DNA from: Verrucomicrobiota bacterium | Lineage (GTDB): Bacteria > Verrucomicrobiota > Verrucomicrobiia > Opitutales > Opitutaceae | Length of the DNA stretch: 42,382 nucleotides | Direction of reading: 5' to 3' | Assembly (NCBI GenBank): GCA_023410155.1 | Contig: JAEYQF010000128.1 | Span: 1-42,382 of the forward strand | Shown here: positions 1-6,478 of the stretch, piece by piece | How the letters are laid out: the number at the start of each line of letters is the position of its first letter | How positions within the stretch are numbered: the stretch's first letter is position 1 | Program-made: the position numbers and the translations under genes | The notes under the pieces: model-generated | The model's database searches: none | The model's input: only the letters and a program-made list of their open reading frames with translations | What the model was told of the DNA's origin: nothing

Positions 1-79
1 GCCACGAAGTCCGCTCCGTCTGATCGACTCCGCCTTAGGCTTCAGGGGTCGACTCATCGTCGCTCAAAGATCCAACCCC

Positions 80-238
80 GCGGCGATTAGCCGCGCCTCC
101 GGTCCAACACCGGAGCCGATGAGGCGAAGGGCATCTCTAAGCGAAGCCGTTAGGCGAGCATTCGTGGTTAAAAATAAAAACCAAAACCTGCCTCTCGCCC
201 AGGCGAAGCATTCGCGGTTGAAACTAAAAACCTAAACC
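80..238. repeat. Hairpins and an imperfect direct repeat upstream of the esterase
   Basis: No gene is supported in bases 1-242. Two small inverted repeats are visible (GCGGC/GCCGC at 80-94 and CTCCGGT/ACCGGAG at 97-115). They are followed by two imperfect copies of a ~37-nt element at 152-188 and 201-238. Each copy starts AGGCGA(A)GCATTCG and runs into an A-rich tail. The second copy ends four bases before the esterase ATG, so the A-rich tail lies where a leader would be. Function unknown; the A-rich tail may keep the start codon unstructured. Confidence 0.5.
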
Positions 239-242
239 CCCG

Positions 243-1367
243 ATGAAAAACTCCCTCGCGCCTCTCACGTTTGCGTTCTCGCTGCTGCTTCTCGCCGCGA
301 CCGCTTTCGCCCAACCTGCCACCCGCACCCCGCCGCCACCGTCGCCCGAGGTGCATGCCGACCGCACGGTCACGTTCCGCTTCCGCGCGCCGCAGGCGCA
401 GAAGGTCGAACTCAGCGGCCAGTTCCTCCGGAGCAATCAGCCGATGCAAAAGGACGAGTCCGGCTTGTGGTCCATCACCGTCGGCCCGGTCGAGCCCAAC
501 CTTTATCCCTACAATTTCGTGGTGGATGGCGTGGGTGTCGCCGATCCCGTCAACCCCGAGATCTTTCCCAACGAAGGTTTCAAAGCCAGCCTCGTGGACA
601 TCCCCGGCGACACGCCTGGCCTTCATCACGTGCAGGACGTCCCGCGCGGCGAGCTGACCTACGCCTTCTACGAATCGAAGACGCTCAACCGCACGCGCCC
701 GCTCGTCATCTACACGCCGCCCGGCTACCGCGCGGGCACGGACAAGCTGCCCGTTTTCTACCTCGTGAGCGGCACCACCGACACCGAGGAAACGTGGTTC
801 CGCGCCGGCCGCCTCAACGTCATCCTCGACAACCTCATCGCGCAGAAGAAAGCCGTGCCGATGATCGTGGTGATGCCCTACGGCAACATGCACCTCGGCA
901 TGCCGCGCCCGGATCGGCCGGAAGTCGCCGCCGCCTACCGCGTCTTCAGCGACGAGCTGGTCACCAACGTCATCCCCTACGTCGAGGCCAATTACCGCGT
1001 CGTCGCCGACCGCGAGCACCGCGCGATCGCCGGCTTCTCGCGCGGCGGCGGCCAGTCGCTGTTCACCGCGTTTCTCCACTCCGACAAATTCGCGTGGATC
1101 GGCTCCTACGCCGCCTATCTCACGCCGGAAGTGAGCCTCACGCATTTCCCGCAGCTGTTTGCGCAGCCGGATAAAACCAACGCCCAAACAAAACTCCTCT
1201 GGCTCGGCGTCGGCCGCAGCGACTTCCTGTATGAACAAGCGACGGCCTTCGACGCCTTCCTGAAAGAGCAGGGGATCGAGCACAAAACTCTGATCACCGA
1301 AGGCGGCCACACCTGGATGAACGCCCGCCACTACCTCGCGGAAACCCTCCAGCTCTTCTTCAAATGA
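243..1367 (+). CDS. Secreted esterase of the esterase D / feruloyl-esterase (CE1-like) family
   Basis: The 374-aa product has a signal peptide (hydrophobic 8-23, AFAQ cleavage region at 21-24). An N-terminal beta-sandwich resembling a CBM48/E-set domain (about 36-125) follows, then an alpha/beta-hydrolase esterase domain (about 135-374). The nucleophile elbow GFSRGG places the catalytic Ser at 266. Asp327 (GRSDF) and His356 (EGGHTW) fit the acid and base of the triad. Such CBM48-plus-esterase proteins hydrolyse ester side groups on plant polysaccharides or related carbohydrate esters outside the cytoplasm; the true substrate cannot be read from sequence. The start is the only ATG giving a clean signal peptide. 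No strong Shine-Dalgarno is seen. The gene appears monocistronic: the stop is followed after 7 nt by a 22-bp repeat array and then an intrinsic terminator. Confidence 0.85.
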   Translation: MKNSLAPLTFAFSLLLLAATAFAQPATRTPPPPSPEVHADRTVTFRFRAPQAQKVELSGQFLRSNQPMQKDESGLWSITVGPVEPNLYPYNFVVDGVGVADPVNPEIFPNEGFKASLVDIPGDTPGLHHVQDVPRGELTYAFYESKTLNRTRPLVIYTPPGYRAGTDKLPVFYLVSGTTDTEETWFRAGRLNVILDNLIAQKKAVPMIVVMPYGNMHLGMPRPDRPEVAAAYRVFSDELVTNVIPYVEANYRVVADREHRAIAGFSRGGGQSLFTAFLHSDKFAWIGSYAAYLTPEVSLTHFPQLFAQPDKTNAQTKLLWLGVGRSDFLYEQATAFDAFLKEQGIEHKTLITEGGHTWMNARHYLAETLQLFFK

Positions 1368-1374
1368 GAGCCGC

Positions 1375-1528
1375 ACCGTATCCCGACTCGGTCCGCACAT
1401 AGGTTCGACTCCATCCGCACCTCGTCGCGACCCGGTGCGCATCCTGTCGCGACCGTGTCCGGACCTTGGCTCGACCCGGTGCAGACACAGTCCCGACCTG
1501 GTGTGCAATGAGTCCCGTCTGAGTCCGC
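1375..1528 (+). repeat. 22-bp tandem repeat array A1 (3' of the esterase)
   Basis: Seven consecutive 22-nt units occur at 1375, 1397, 1419, 1441, 1463, 1485 and 1507, with no length variation but many substitutions. In the sense direction of the esterase each unit reads roughly ACC-NN-G-NC-NCGAC-CNGGT-CCGC. The CGAC core at unit positions 10-13 is the best conserved part. The array starts 7 nt after the esterase stop and ends 9 nt before the terminator stem, so it should be transcribed as 3' UTR. It is the same family as the arrays at 12198, 21142, 24243 and 38623. Confidence 0.85.
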
Positions 1529-1537
1529 ACTCGCTCG

Positions 1538-1564
1538 AAGCCCGGCATTCCGCCGGGCTTTTTC
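1538..1564 (+). terminator. Intrinsic terminator after the esterase and array A1
   Basis: A perfect 9-bp stem AAGCCCGGC / GCCGGGCTT (1538-1546 and 1552-1560) with loop ATTCC is followed by TTTCTTTG. This is a canonical rho-independent terminator and closes the esterase-array transcript. Confidence 0.85.
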
Positions 1565-1738
1565 TTTGCGCTCACGGGCCACACGCAAAACCGGGACATT
1601 TTCCCGAAGCCACAGCTTGGCCCGAGAGCCGTCACTTTGCAGACTGCGTTGCTTGGTTGATTTCCACTTCAACACCGGTCGCGACGCTGCGTGAGCAAAC
1701 TCGCAGGGTGCGGAGAGAGAAGCCCAGCTCCCAAAAAC
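1565..1738. other. Intergenic sequence without a recognisable gene
   Basis: No convincing coding potential is seen. The only structure noted is a 15-bp palindrome CGGGACATTTTCCCG at 1592-1606. Its arms face the opposite way (GGGA then TCCC) from the TCCCA-N4-TGGGA operator-like sites elsewhere, and no sigma-54 motif lies at the expected distance. Confidence 0.4.
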
Positions 1739-1797
1739 GTTAACCCAGGCTCAATGAAGACCACCTCTACGCGTGGCTGATCTTTGACGTTAGGCGG
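1739..1797. other. Possible attC-like imperfect hairpin
   Basis: The segment starts at a GTTAAC box and ends with GACGTTAGGC, which matches the R' core (GTTRRRY) of integron attC sites. Between them, TCAATGAAGA pairs imperfectly with TCTTTGA, and CCAC pairs with GTGG around a short loop. It is followed 8 nt later by the ATG of a less GC-rich orphan gene, as in gene cassettes. The left R'' box does not match the consensus RYYYAAC well and no integrase is in the window. This is therefore only a resemblance; an ordinary terminator-like hairpin is the alternative. Confidence 0.3.
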
Positions 1798-1805
1798 GGA
1801 ATTCT

Positions 1806-2493
1806 ATGCTCACGAACATCTGGCAGTGGCTGACGGACAACGGAACGGCACTCGGAGTTGTGCTCGCTTTGCTTCCTATGGCTTGGGTGCCCCCGCTAGA
1901 ATTCCATCCTGCGGAGGTGCAATCGCTAGATCGAAGCTTCCCGCCGAATTGAGAAGCGTCACTGTGAAGACTGCTCCGGAGAGAGAGAGGACCGGCAAAG
2001 TTAACTGGTTCTTCGTTGAGAATTCCATCGGTGACCAGTTCTTACAGACCTCTACCGGCACAGGTATTCCCGTTCTTCAGCAGTGGCAATCCGCCCTCAC
2101 TGATGCCCTCGCTAGTTCGATTTTGTTCCGTGACGAGGCCCCGACGAAAGTCAGCCTCACAGTTGAAGTCCTGAAGGTCGAAATGAGTGGTTTGACAACG
2201 GTTAGTTGGGACATCGAGGCACGTTTCGGGTGTTTGATCGGTCTGATGGGGCGTCTTTATATGAGAAGGTTATAAGATCCGGACAGCCGGCTTACACTTC
2301 GGAGGCATTTGTAGGCGCCAAGCGGGCACGACTGGGGTTTGTGCGCAGCGTAACGCATAATATAGCGCTTTTCTTACAGGACATCGAAGCGGCTGGCCTA
2401 GAAATGCCGAACAATGCATCTGAGCCGATGCCGAAAGCTCGCACCTCGTCCGCAACGCAGCCGTCAGCGTCAGCTACCCTCGGCGCCCTGTAG
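1806..2493 (+). pseudogene. Frameshifted gene for a small membrane-anchored protein of unknown function
   Basis: Three overlapping frames give one continuous protein if two single-base shifts are repaired. Frame one is ATG 1806 to a TGA near 1952: a start MLTNIWQW and one membrane segment. Frame two runs to about 2220 (LRSVTVKTAPERERTG to VSWDIEARF). Frame three continues FRVFDRSDG to the stop at 2491-2493. The joined product is about 228 aa: a membrane anchor and a soluble domain. The sequence WDIEARFRVFDRSDGA and the later RARLGFVRSVTHNI vaguely resemble small periplasmic lipoproteins, but I do not recognise a named family. Base composition is less GC-rich than in neighbouring genes, suggesting acquisition. 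It is either a decaying gene or contains sequencing indels. Confidence 0.6.
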
Positions 2494-2515
2494 GATCCGT
2501 GAGAATATCTAGCAT

Positions 2516-2980
2516 ATGCTCCTATTGATAATATGGTTTGTCGTCGCAATCATCTGCGCAACCGTGGGTGGAATTCTGGCCGAGGAAAGTGGCCGAGGTG
2601 CGGCCGGCTTTTGGCTCGGGCTGTTTTTCGGGTCCATCGGCATTGTCATCGCCTTACTTCTGACTGGAGTGAAAAAGGCTGATTACACGGCATTGACAGC
2701 TGCGGCTGCCGACTTGAACGCCCTCATAGCAAACCGAGGAAAGGTCGGAATCGGAATAAGCCCCAAAGATGGGCGGACCATCGCTAGCGTGACTCCGGGC
2801 TCTTCAGCTCATGAGAGTGGCATCAAAGTTGGGGATCGCGTCATCGCAATCGACCGAGCGCTCTGCGCCGGCGATTACCGGGCCGTCGTCCTTGGGTTAG
2901 TGGGCGATTCTGGCTCCCAAGTCCATGTGAGTGTGCGTCGTGGAACAGATTCGCACGACTACGTTCTTGTTCGGAGGTAA
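2516..2980 (+). CDS. Membrane protein with C-terminal PDZ domain
   Basis: The 154-aa product has two closely spaced hydrophobic segments (about 1-20 and 30-50, with GAAGFWLG between them). A PDZ-like domain covers about 75-154: GIGISPKDGRTIASVTPGS at about 77-95, then the characteristic AHESGIKVGDRVIAIDR. PDZ domains bind protein C-termini; no protease domain is present, so a scaffold or regulatory role is possible but unproven. The gene follows the frameshifted gene by 22 nt and shares its lower GC content, so both may have arrived together. Confidence 0.65.
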   Translation: MLLLIIWFVVAIICATVGGILAEESGRGAAGFWLGLFFGSIGIVIALLLTGVKKADYTALTAAAADLNALIANRGKVGIGISPKDGRTIASVTPGSSAHESGIKVGDRVIAIDRALCAGDYRAVVLGLVGDSGSQVHVSVRRGTDSHDYVLVRR

Positions 2981-3205
2981 TGCGCAGACCGATGGACAAA
3001 CAATGGGAATACTCCACTTTGGTGGGCGAAGAGCATCTGAAGCGGAGCTGAAGTATCGGTCTATGAGAAAGAACTGATCCTAACAGCGACAAGGTGTGCT
3101 AGAGAACAGATCCGCGGAAACTAGATCGCGTCTGCAGAGTCGCGGCCGAGTGCGGCGAATGGCCGGACGGCTTGCCCGCGGGAGAAACGTCGGCGAACGG
3201 TGGGG
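2981..3205. other. Intergenic region with a long-loop inverted repeat
   Basis: No gene is supported. An 8-bp perfect inverted repeat AGACCGAT (2986-2993) / ATCGGTCT (3055-3062) encloses a second small hairpin (CCAC-TTT-GGTGG near 3015-3026). It begins just after the PDZ gene stop. Function unknown; it may be a cassette-end structure or a weak terminator without a U-tract. Confidence 0.3.
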
Positions 3206-3593
3206 ATGCGATTGTTCGACCACCTTGACCTGCGCGTCCGCGATCTGGCGGAGGCGGATAAGTTTTACGGCGTGATTCTGCCGGCGTTGGGCTTTCCGAC
3301 GCGTGATGAAGGCGAGGGCTACATCAGCTACGATGCGGTCCGCGATCATCCGAAACCCGAATGCATCAGTCTGACCGAGGATCGGAATCACGTGCCGAAC
3401 CAGACGCGGATCGCCTTCTGGCGGGATAGCCGCGAAGGGGGTCGATGCGATCGGTGCGCTCCTGCAGAGCGCGGGCGCGCGCAACATCGAGGGGCCGGAG
3501 CTGTGCGCCGAATACAGTCCCGGTTACTACGCGGTTTTCTTCGAAGATCCTTGCGGCAACCGCCTCGAAGTGTGCTGCCGTAACGAGACCTGA
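3206..3593 (+). pseudogene. VOC-superfamily (glyoxalase/bleomycin-resistance-like) protein, frameshifted
   Basis: The start MRLFDHLDLRVRDL and the segment AEADKFYGVILPALGFP are typical of the first beta-alpha-beta-beta-beta module of VOC metalloenzymes. The frame is lost at a run of five G (3437-3441). With four G the protein continues GVDAIGALLQSAGARNI to YAVFFEDPCGNRLEV and stops at 3591-3593, giving a normal ~129-aa family member. The FEDPCGNRLE motif carries the usual C-terminal metal-ligand Glu. A GTG six bases upstream (3200) is an alternative start. The homopolymer position makes a sequencing indel as likely as true inactivation. Confidence 0.75.
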
Positions 3594-3772
3594 GCGGCGG
3601 GGCGGACACTGCGCTGCGGCTGATCGTGCACCGGATTGTTGGCCGTGGCGTTCGTGAGCTTGTCGCGAAACTCGGCACGGAAATCAGGCGCTGACGCGCG
3701 GATCGGCGTTTCCGTCGATGTCGCGTCTCCCCCGCGGGGATTTATGCTCAACTCGTAACGCGCTGCTGATGA

Positions 3773-3860
3773 TGGTGCCCGGAGAGGGTCTCGAACCCAC
3801 ACGCCTTTAGAGGGCGACGGATTTTGAGTCCGTTGCGTCTGCCAATTCCGCCATCCGGGC
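3773..3860 (-). tRNA. tRNA-Leu (anticodon CAA)
   Basis: Reading the minus strand, acceptor arm GCCCGGA (3860-3854) pairs with TCCGGGC (3783-3777), then A and an encoded CCA (3775-3773). The anticodon stem ACGGA/TCCGT holds loop CTCAAAA, so the anticodon is CAA. A long variable arm as expected for class II tRNA-Leu and the T-loop GGTTCGAGACC are present. It lies 76 nt downstream of the TolC-like gene on the same strand. An inverted repeat (GGGCTGCG/CGCAGCCC, 3889-3928) sits between them and might separate the transcripts. Confidence 0.95.
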
Positions 3861-3936
3861 GACGGAGAGAGTCGAAGGTGGGTTTCGCGGGCTGCGTTGC
3901 AACTCGAAATCCGTGGCGGGCGCAGCCCCCGATTCT

Positions 3937-5394
3937 TCACTGGGAAGCGACCGAGAGTCCGTAGGTCTTGAGCGTGCGGCCGAGCACTTGTTCGTAGGCG
4001 GCGATCGCGCGGCGCTGGTCGGCGAGCGAGGCCTGGTAGTTGAGATCGGCGAAGGTCTGCTCCTCCTGGAGATTGAGAACGAGGAAGGTGCTGCTGGTGC
4101 CGGCGCGCAGTTTCTTCAGCTCTGCGTCGAGCGCCTGCTTGGCGAGGTTGTAGGCGGCGAGGTTGGCCTCGACGCGCTTGGCGGCGGTTTCGATCTGGCC
4201 GGCGGCGCGGGCGACTTCGACCGCAATGTCCTGCTCGGCACGTTGGAGATCTTCTTCGGACTGGCGCAGGCGAAGCTTGGCGGCGCGAGCGCGACCGCGA
4301 CCTTCGGCAAACGTGAGCGGCACGCTTACGACGACGCCGGCGGAGTAGGAGCGGTTGTCGCGATCGGCGACTTGCTCGCGCGCCTCGCGGAAAACGGGAT
4401 CGAGTCCGTTGTAGCCGTAGCTGCCGACAAAATCGACGCGCGGGAGGAGTTGGTTGCGGGCGAGGGCGCGGGAGGCGCGAAACTTCGAGACGCCGAGTCG
4501 CGCGGCCTGGTAGTCGGGCCGCTCGTTGAGGGCGGTTTGCAGATCGACGGGGCCGTCGACTACCGGGCTGGCGAGTTCGAAGGGCGTGAGCGCGATGTGC
4601 TCCGGGTTGGCGGTGAATGCAGATTCGCCAATGAGCTGGCGCAGGCGGTTGGTGGCGTCGCGGACGTTTTGCTCGGCGAGCAGGACGTTCTGATCGCGGG
4701 TGGCAGTGCGGGCGCGGGCCTGCATGACATCGCTCTCGGACATGCTGCCCACGCGGAAGCGTTTTTCGTTTTCCTCGACCAGGCCGGCGGCGAGTTCGCG
4801 CGAGCGGCGGGAGATGCGGAGCGACTCCTGGGCGTAAATGAGATCGCTGTAGGCGGTGATCACATAGGTGACGGTGTCGATGACCGTGCCCTTGAACAGC
4901 CAGTCGGCGATGCCGCGATCGGCCTTGGCGATGCGGTAGCCGGCGAGATTGGCGCCGAAGCCGAAACCGCGGAGAAGCGGCTGCGTGATGCTGATGCCGC
5001 CGAAAGTGGAGAACTGGTTGGCGTAGTTATTATAGAACCCGCGCGCATTCTGCGCCGTGCCTCCGAGGGTGTAGCTCATGCCCCAGGGCGTGTAGCCTTC
5101 GACCCCGACGGCGTAGTTGTCGCTTTGAACGAGGTCGTTGTTGAAATCATTCAGCGAGGACGGGGCACTGTCCTCCGAGTAACTCCGTCGAAACGTGAGC
5201 GCGGGATCGAAGCGGCCGAGCTCGGTGAGCACGTTGGCGCGCGCGATGGGGCGATTGTAGGCTTCGACCTTGATGACCTGGTTGCGCTCGAGCGCGAGAC
5301 GGATGGCGTCGTCGAGCGTCAGTGCGGTCTCGGCTCGGAGCGGAGCGGCGATAAGGAAGGCGACGGCGGTGAGGAGAAGCGGGCGGAGGGACAC
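3937..5394 (-). CDS. TolC-family outer-membrane efflux protein
   Basis: The 485-aa product has a signal peptide (MSLRPLLLTAVAFLIAAPLRA) and then the TolC N-terminal signature LTLDDAIRLALERN. Two outer-membrane-factor repeats follow, with long heptad helices such as RVEANLAAYNLAKQALDAE. It would form the trimeric outer-membrane exit duct for tripartite transporters. The chosen start is GTG at 5394, because it begins exactly at the signal peptide and leaves a 23-nt gap after the ATPase stop. The same frame stays open further upstream only as an overlap with the ATPase gene. It is the third gene of the sigma-54 unit beginning at 6334. This is the only outer-membrane factor in the window, so it probably serves the adaptor encoded at 30411-31664 as well. 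Confidence 0.9.
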   Translation of the reverse strand: MSLRPLLLTAVAFLIAAPLRAETALTLDDAIRLALERNQVIKVEAYNRPIARANVLTELGRFDPALTFRRSYSEDSAPSSLNDFNNDLVQSDNYAVGVEGYTPWGMSYTLGGTAQNARGFYNNYANQFSTFGGISITQPLLRGFGFGANLAGYRIAKADRGIADWLFKGTVIDTVTYVITAYSDLIYAQESLRISRRSRELAAGLVEENEKRFRVGSMSESDVMQARARTATRDQNVLLAEQNVRDATNRLRQLIGESAFTANPEHIALTPFELASPVVDGPVDLQTALNERPDYQAARLGVSKFRASRALARNQLLPRVDFVGSYGYNGLDPVFREAREQVADRDNRSYSAGVVVSVPLTFAEGRGRARAAKLRLRQSEEDLQRAEQDIAVEVARAAGQIETAAKRVEANLAAYNLAKQALDAELKKLRAGTSSTFLVLNLQEEQTFADLNYQASLADQRRAIAAYEQVLGRTLKTYGLSVASQ

Positions 5395-5417
5395 GGGAAA
5401 TCGGGTTGTATTCAGAA

Positions 5418-6083
5418 TCAGGAGACGCGGACGCCGTCGGCGAGGCGGACGACGCGCGTGCCGTAGGAGGCGTTTTCTTCGGAGTGGGTCACCTGGATGA
5501 TGGTGACGCCGTCCTCGCGGTTCAGTTTTTTGAAGAGCTCCATGATCTCGCGACCCTGGTCGGAGTGGAGGTTGCCGGTCGGCTCGTCGGCGAGGATCAG
5601 GGCGGGCTTGGCGATCAGCGCGCGGGCGATGCCCACGAGCTGCTGCTGTCCGCCGGAGAGCTGCGAGGGGTAGAGGTCCTTTTTGGCGACCATGTGGAAG
5701 CGGTCGAGCGCGTCGCACACGATGCTCTCGCGATCCTTCTTGGGCGTGTCGCGGTAGGAGAGGGGAATCTCGAGATTCTCGTAGACGGTGAGATCGTCGA
5801 GGAGGTGGTAGCTCTGGAAGACGAAGCCGAGGTGTTTCTTCTGCAGCTCAAAGCGCTTCTTCTTGTCGAGCTTGTGGACGGGTTCGCCGAGCAGGTCGTA
5901 TTCGCCGGTCCAGGCACTGTCATGCAGGCCGAGAATGTGAAGGAGAGTGGACTTGCCCGATCCGGAGGGGCCCATGATCGAGAGGAAGTCGCCGGTGGCG
6001 ACCTCGAGGTTGATGTCGCGCAGCGCGTAGAATGGGCCGCCTTTCAGCGGATAGACACGGTCGATATGGCGGAGGGAAATCAT
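5418..6083 (-). CDS. ABC transporter ATP-binding protein, MacB/LolD type (ATPase 1)
   Basis: The 221-aa product has Walker A GPSGSGKS at 38-45, Q-loop Gln90, signature LSGGQ at 142-146, Walker B ALILADE at 161-167 and H-loop His200. Size and motifs fit the MacB/LolD/FtsE group that energises mechanotransmission permeases. Two departures are visible. The usual LSGGQQQRVA reads LSGGQQQLVG, and the D-loop (normally GNLDS) reads GNLHS at 170-174, replacing the Asp with His. Catalysis may therefore be altered, or this ATPase may pair with particular permeases. It starts 33 nt after a small exported protein gene and precedes the TolC gene. No permease is in this unit; the nearest begins at 8896. 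Confidence 0.9.
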   Translation of the reverse strand: MISLRHIDRVYPLKGGPFYALRDINLEVATGDFLSIMGPSGSGKSTLLHILGLHDSAWTGEYDLLGEPVHKLDKKKRFELQKKHLGFVFQSYHLLDDLTVYENLEIPLSYRDTPKKDRESIVCDALDRFHMVAKKDLYPSQLSGGQQQLVGIARALIAKPALILADEPTGNLHSDQGREIMELFKKLNREDGVTIIQVTHSEENASYGTRVVRLADGVRVS

Positions 6084-6116
6084 CGCGGAAGGGAATTACA
6101 TGAAGAGCACCGTGGA

Positions 6117-6317
6117 TCAGGCGGGCAGCAGTTCGGTCGGGAGGCAGCGACTCTCCGCCTGGTTCGCGACCTTGAGCGCGGCGGCCTCGTCGTCGCATTT
6201 CTCCGCCGGAGGGGGCGTGCGGGTGGGGTGTTTCTCGCCGGCGTCGGGGCCGGTCTCCGACACGCCAACCGTCAGGGCGGCTGAGAAAAAGAAGAGGGAG
6301 AGCAACTGAGCCTTCAT
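6117..6317 (-). CDS. Small exported two-cysteine protein, first gene of the TolC/ATPase unit
   Basis: The 66-aa ORF has a hydrophobic N-terminus (MKAQLLSLFFFSAALTVGVS), a Pro/Thr-rich segment and two cysteines (41 and 58) in a short charged tail. I do not recognise the family. The ATG at 6317 lies 17 nt downstream of the predicted sigma-54 start (6334), which supports it as the first gene of the unit. Exported localisation is inferred from the signal-like N-terminus. It is comparable in position to the small membrane protein that heads the regulator unit (38006-38275), though the sequences differ. Confidence 0.6.
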   Translation of the reverse strand: MKAQLLSLFFFSAALTVGVSETGPDAGEKHPTRTPPPAEKCDDEAAALKVANQAESRCLPTELLPA

Positions 6318-6344
6318 GGTTTCTGGGGTGTTCACCGACAGTTT

Positions 6345-6360
6345 AGCAACGGCTGTGCCA
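6345..6360 (-). promoter_or_regulatory. Sigma-54 promoter P1 (small protein, ATPase 1, TolC)
   Basis: On the minus strand TGGCACAGCCGTTGCT matches the -24 TGGCAC and -12 TTGCW elements with exact spacing. Predicted transcription start is about 6334. Confidence 0.85.
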
Positions 6361-6457
6361 TGCGGCTGAAGGCAACAGAAGCAGCTGCACAAGAGCAGGT
6401 TAAAAAGTCGCTAGGTGTGGTTCGCCACCGCGATCGTTCGGTTCTGGAATTGAGCCA

Positions 6458-6471
6458 TCCCATTTCCGGGA
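6458..6471. promoter_or_regulatory. Upstream activator palindrome U1
   Basis: TCCCA-TTTC-CGGGA, one mismatch from a perfect palindrome, is centred about 131 bp upstream of the P1 start. It is the same motif and spacing as U2-U6. Confidence 0.75.
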
Positions 6472-6478
6472 CGAGGCA

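Noticed and set aside
1592..1606. CGGGACATTTTCCCG as another activator palindrome
   Set aside because: Arm order is inverted relative to U1-U6 and no -24/-12 promoter lies at the required distance.
1739..3860. Integrative island inserted at tRNA-Leu
   Set aside because: No duplicated tRNA 3' end was found near 1565-1800, and there is no integrase or transposase gene.
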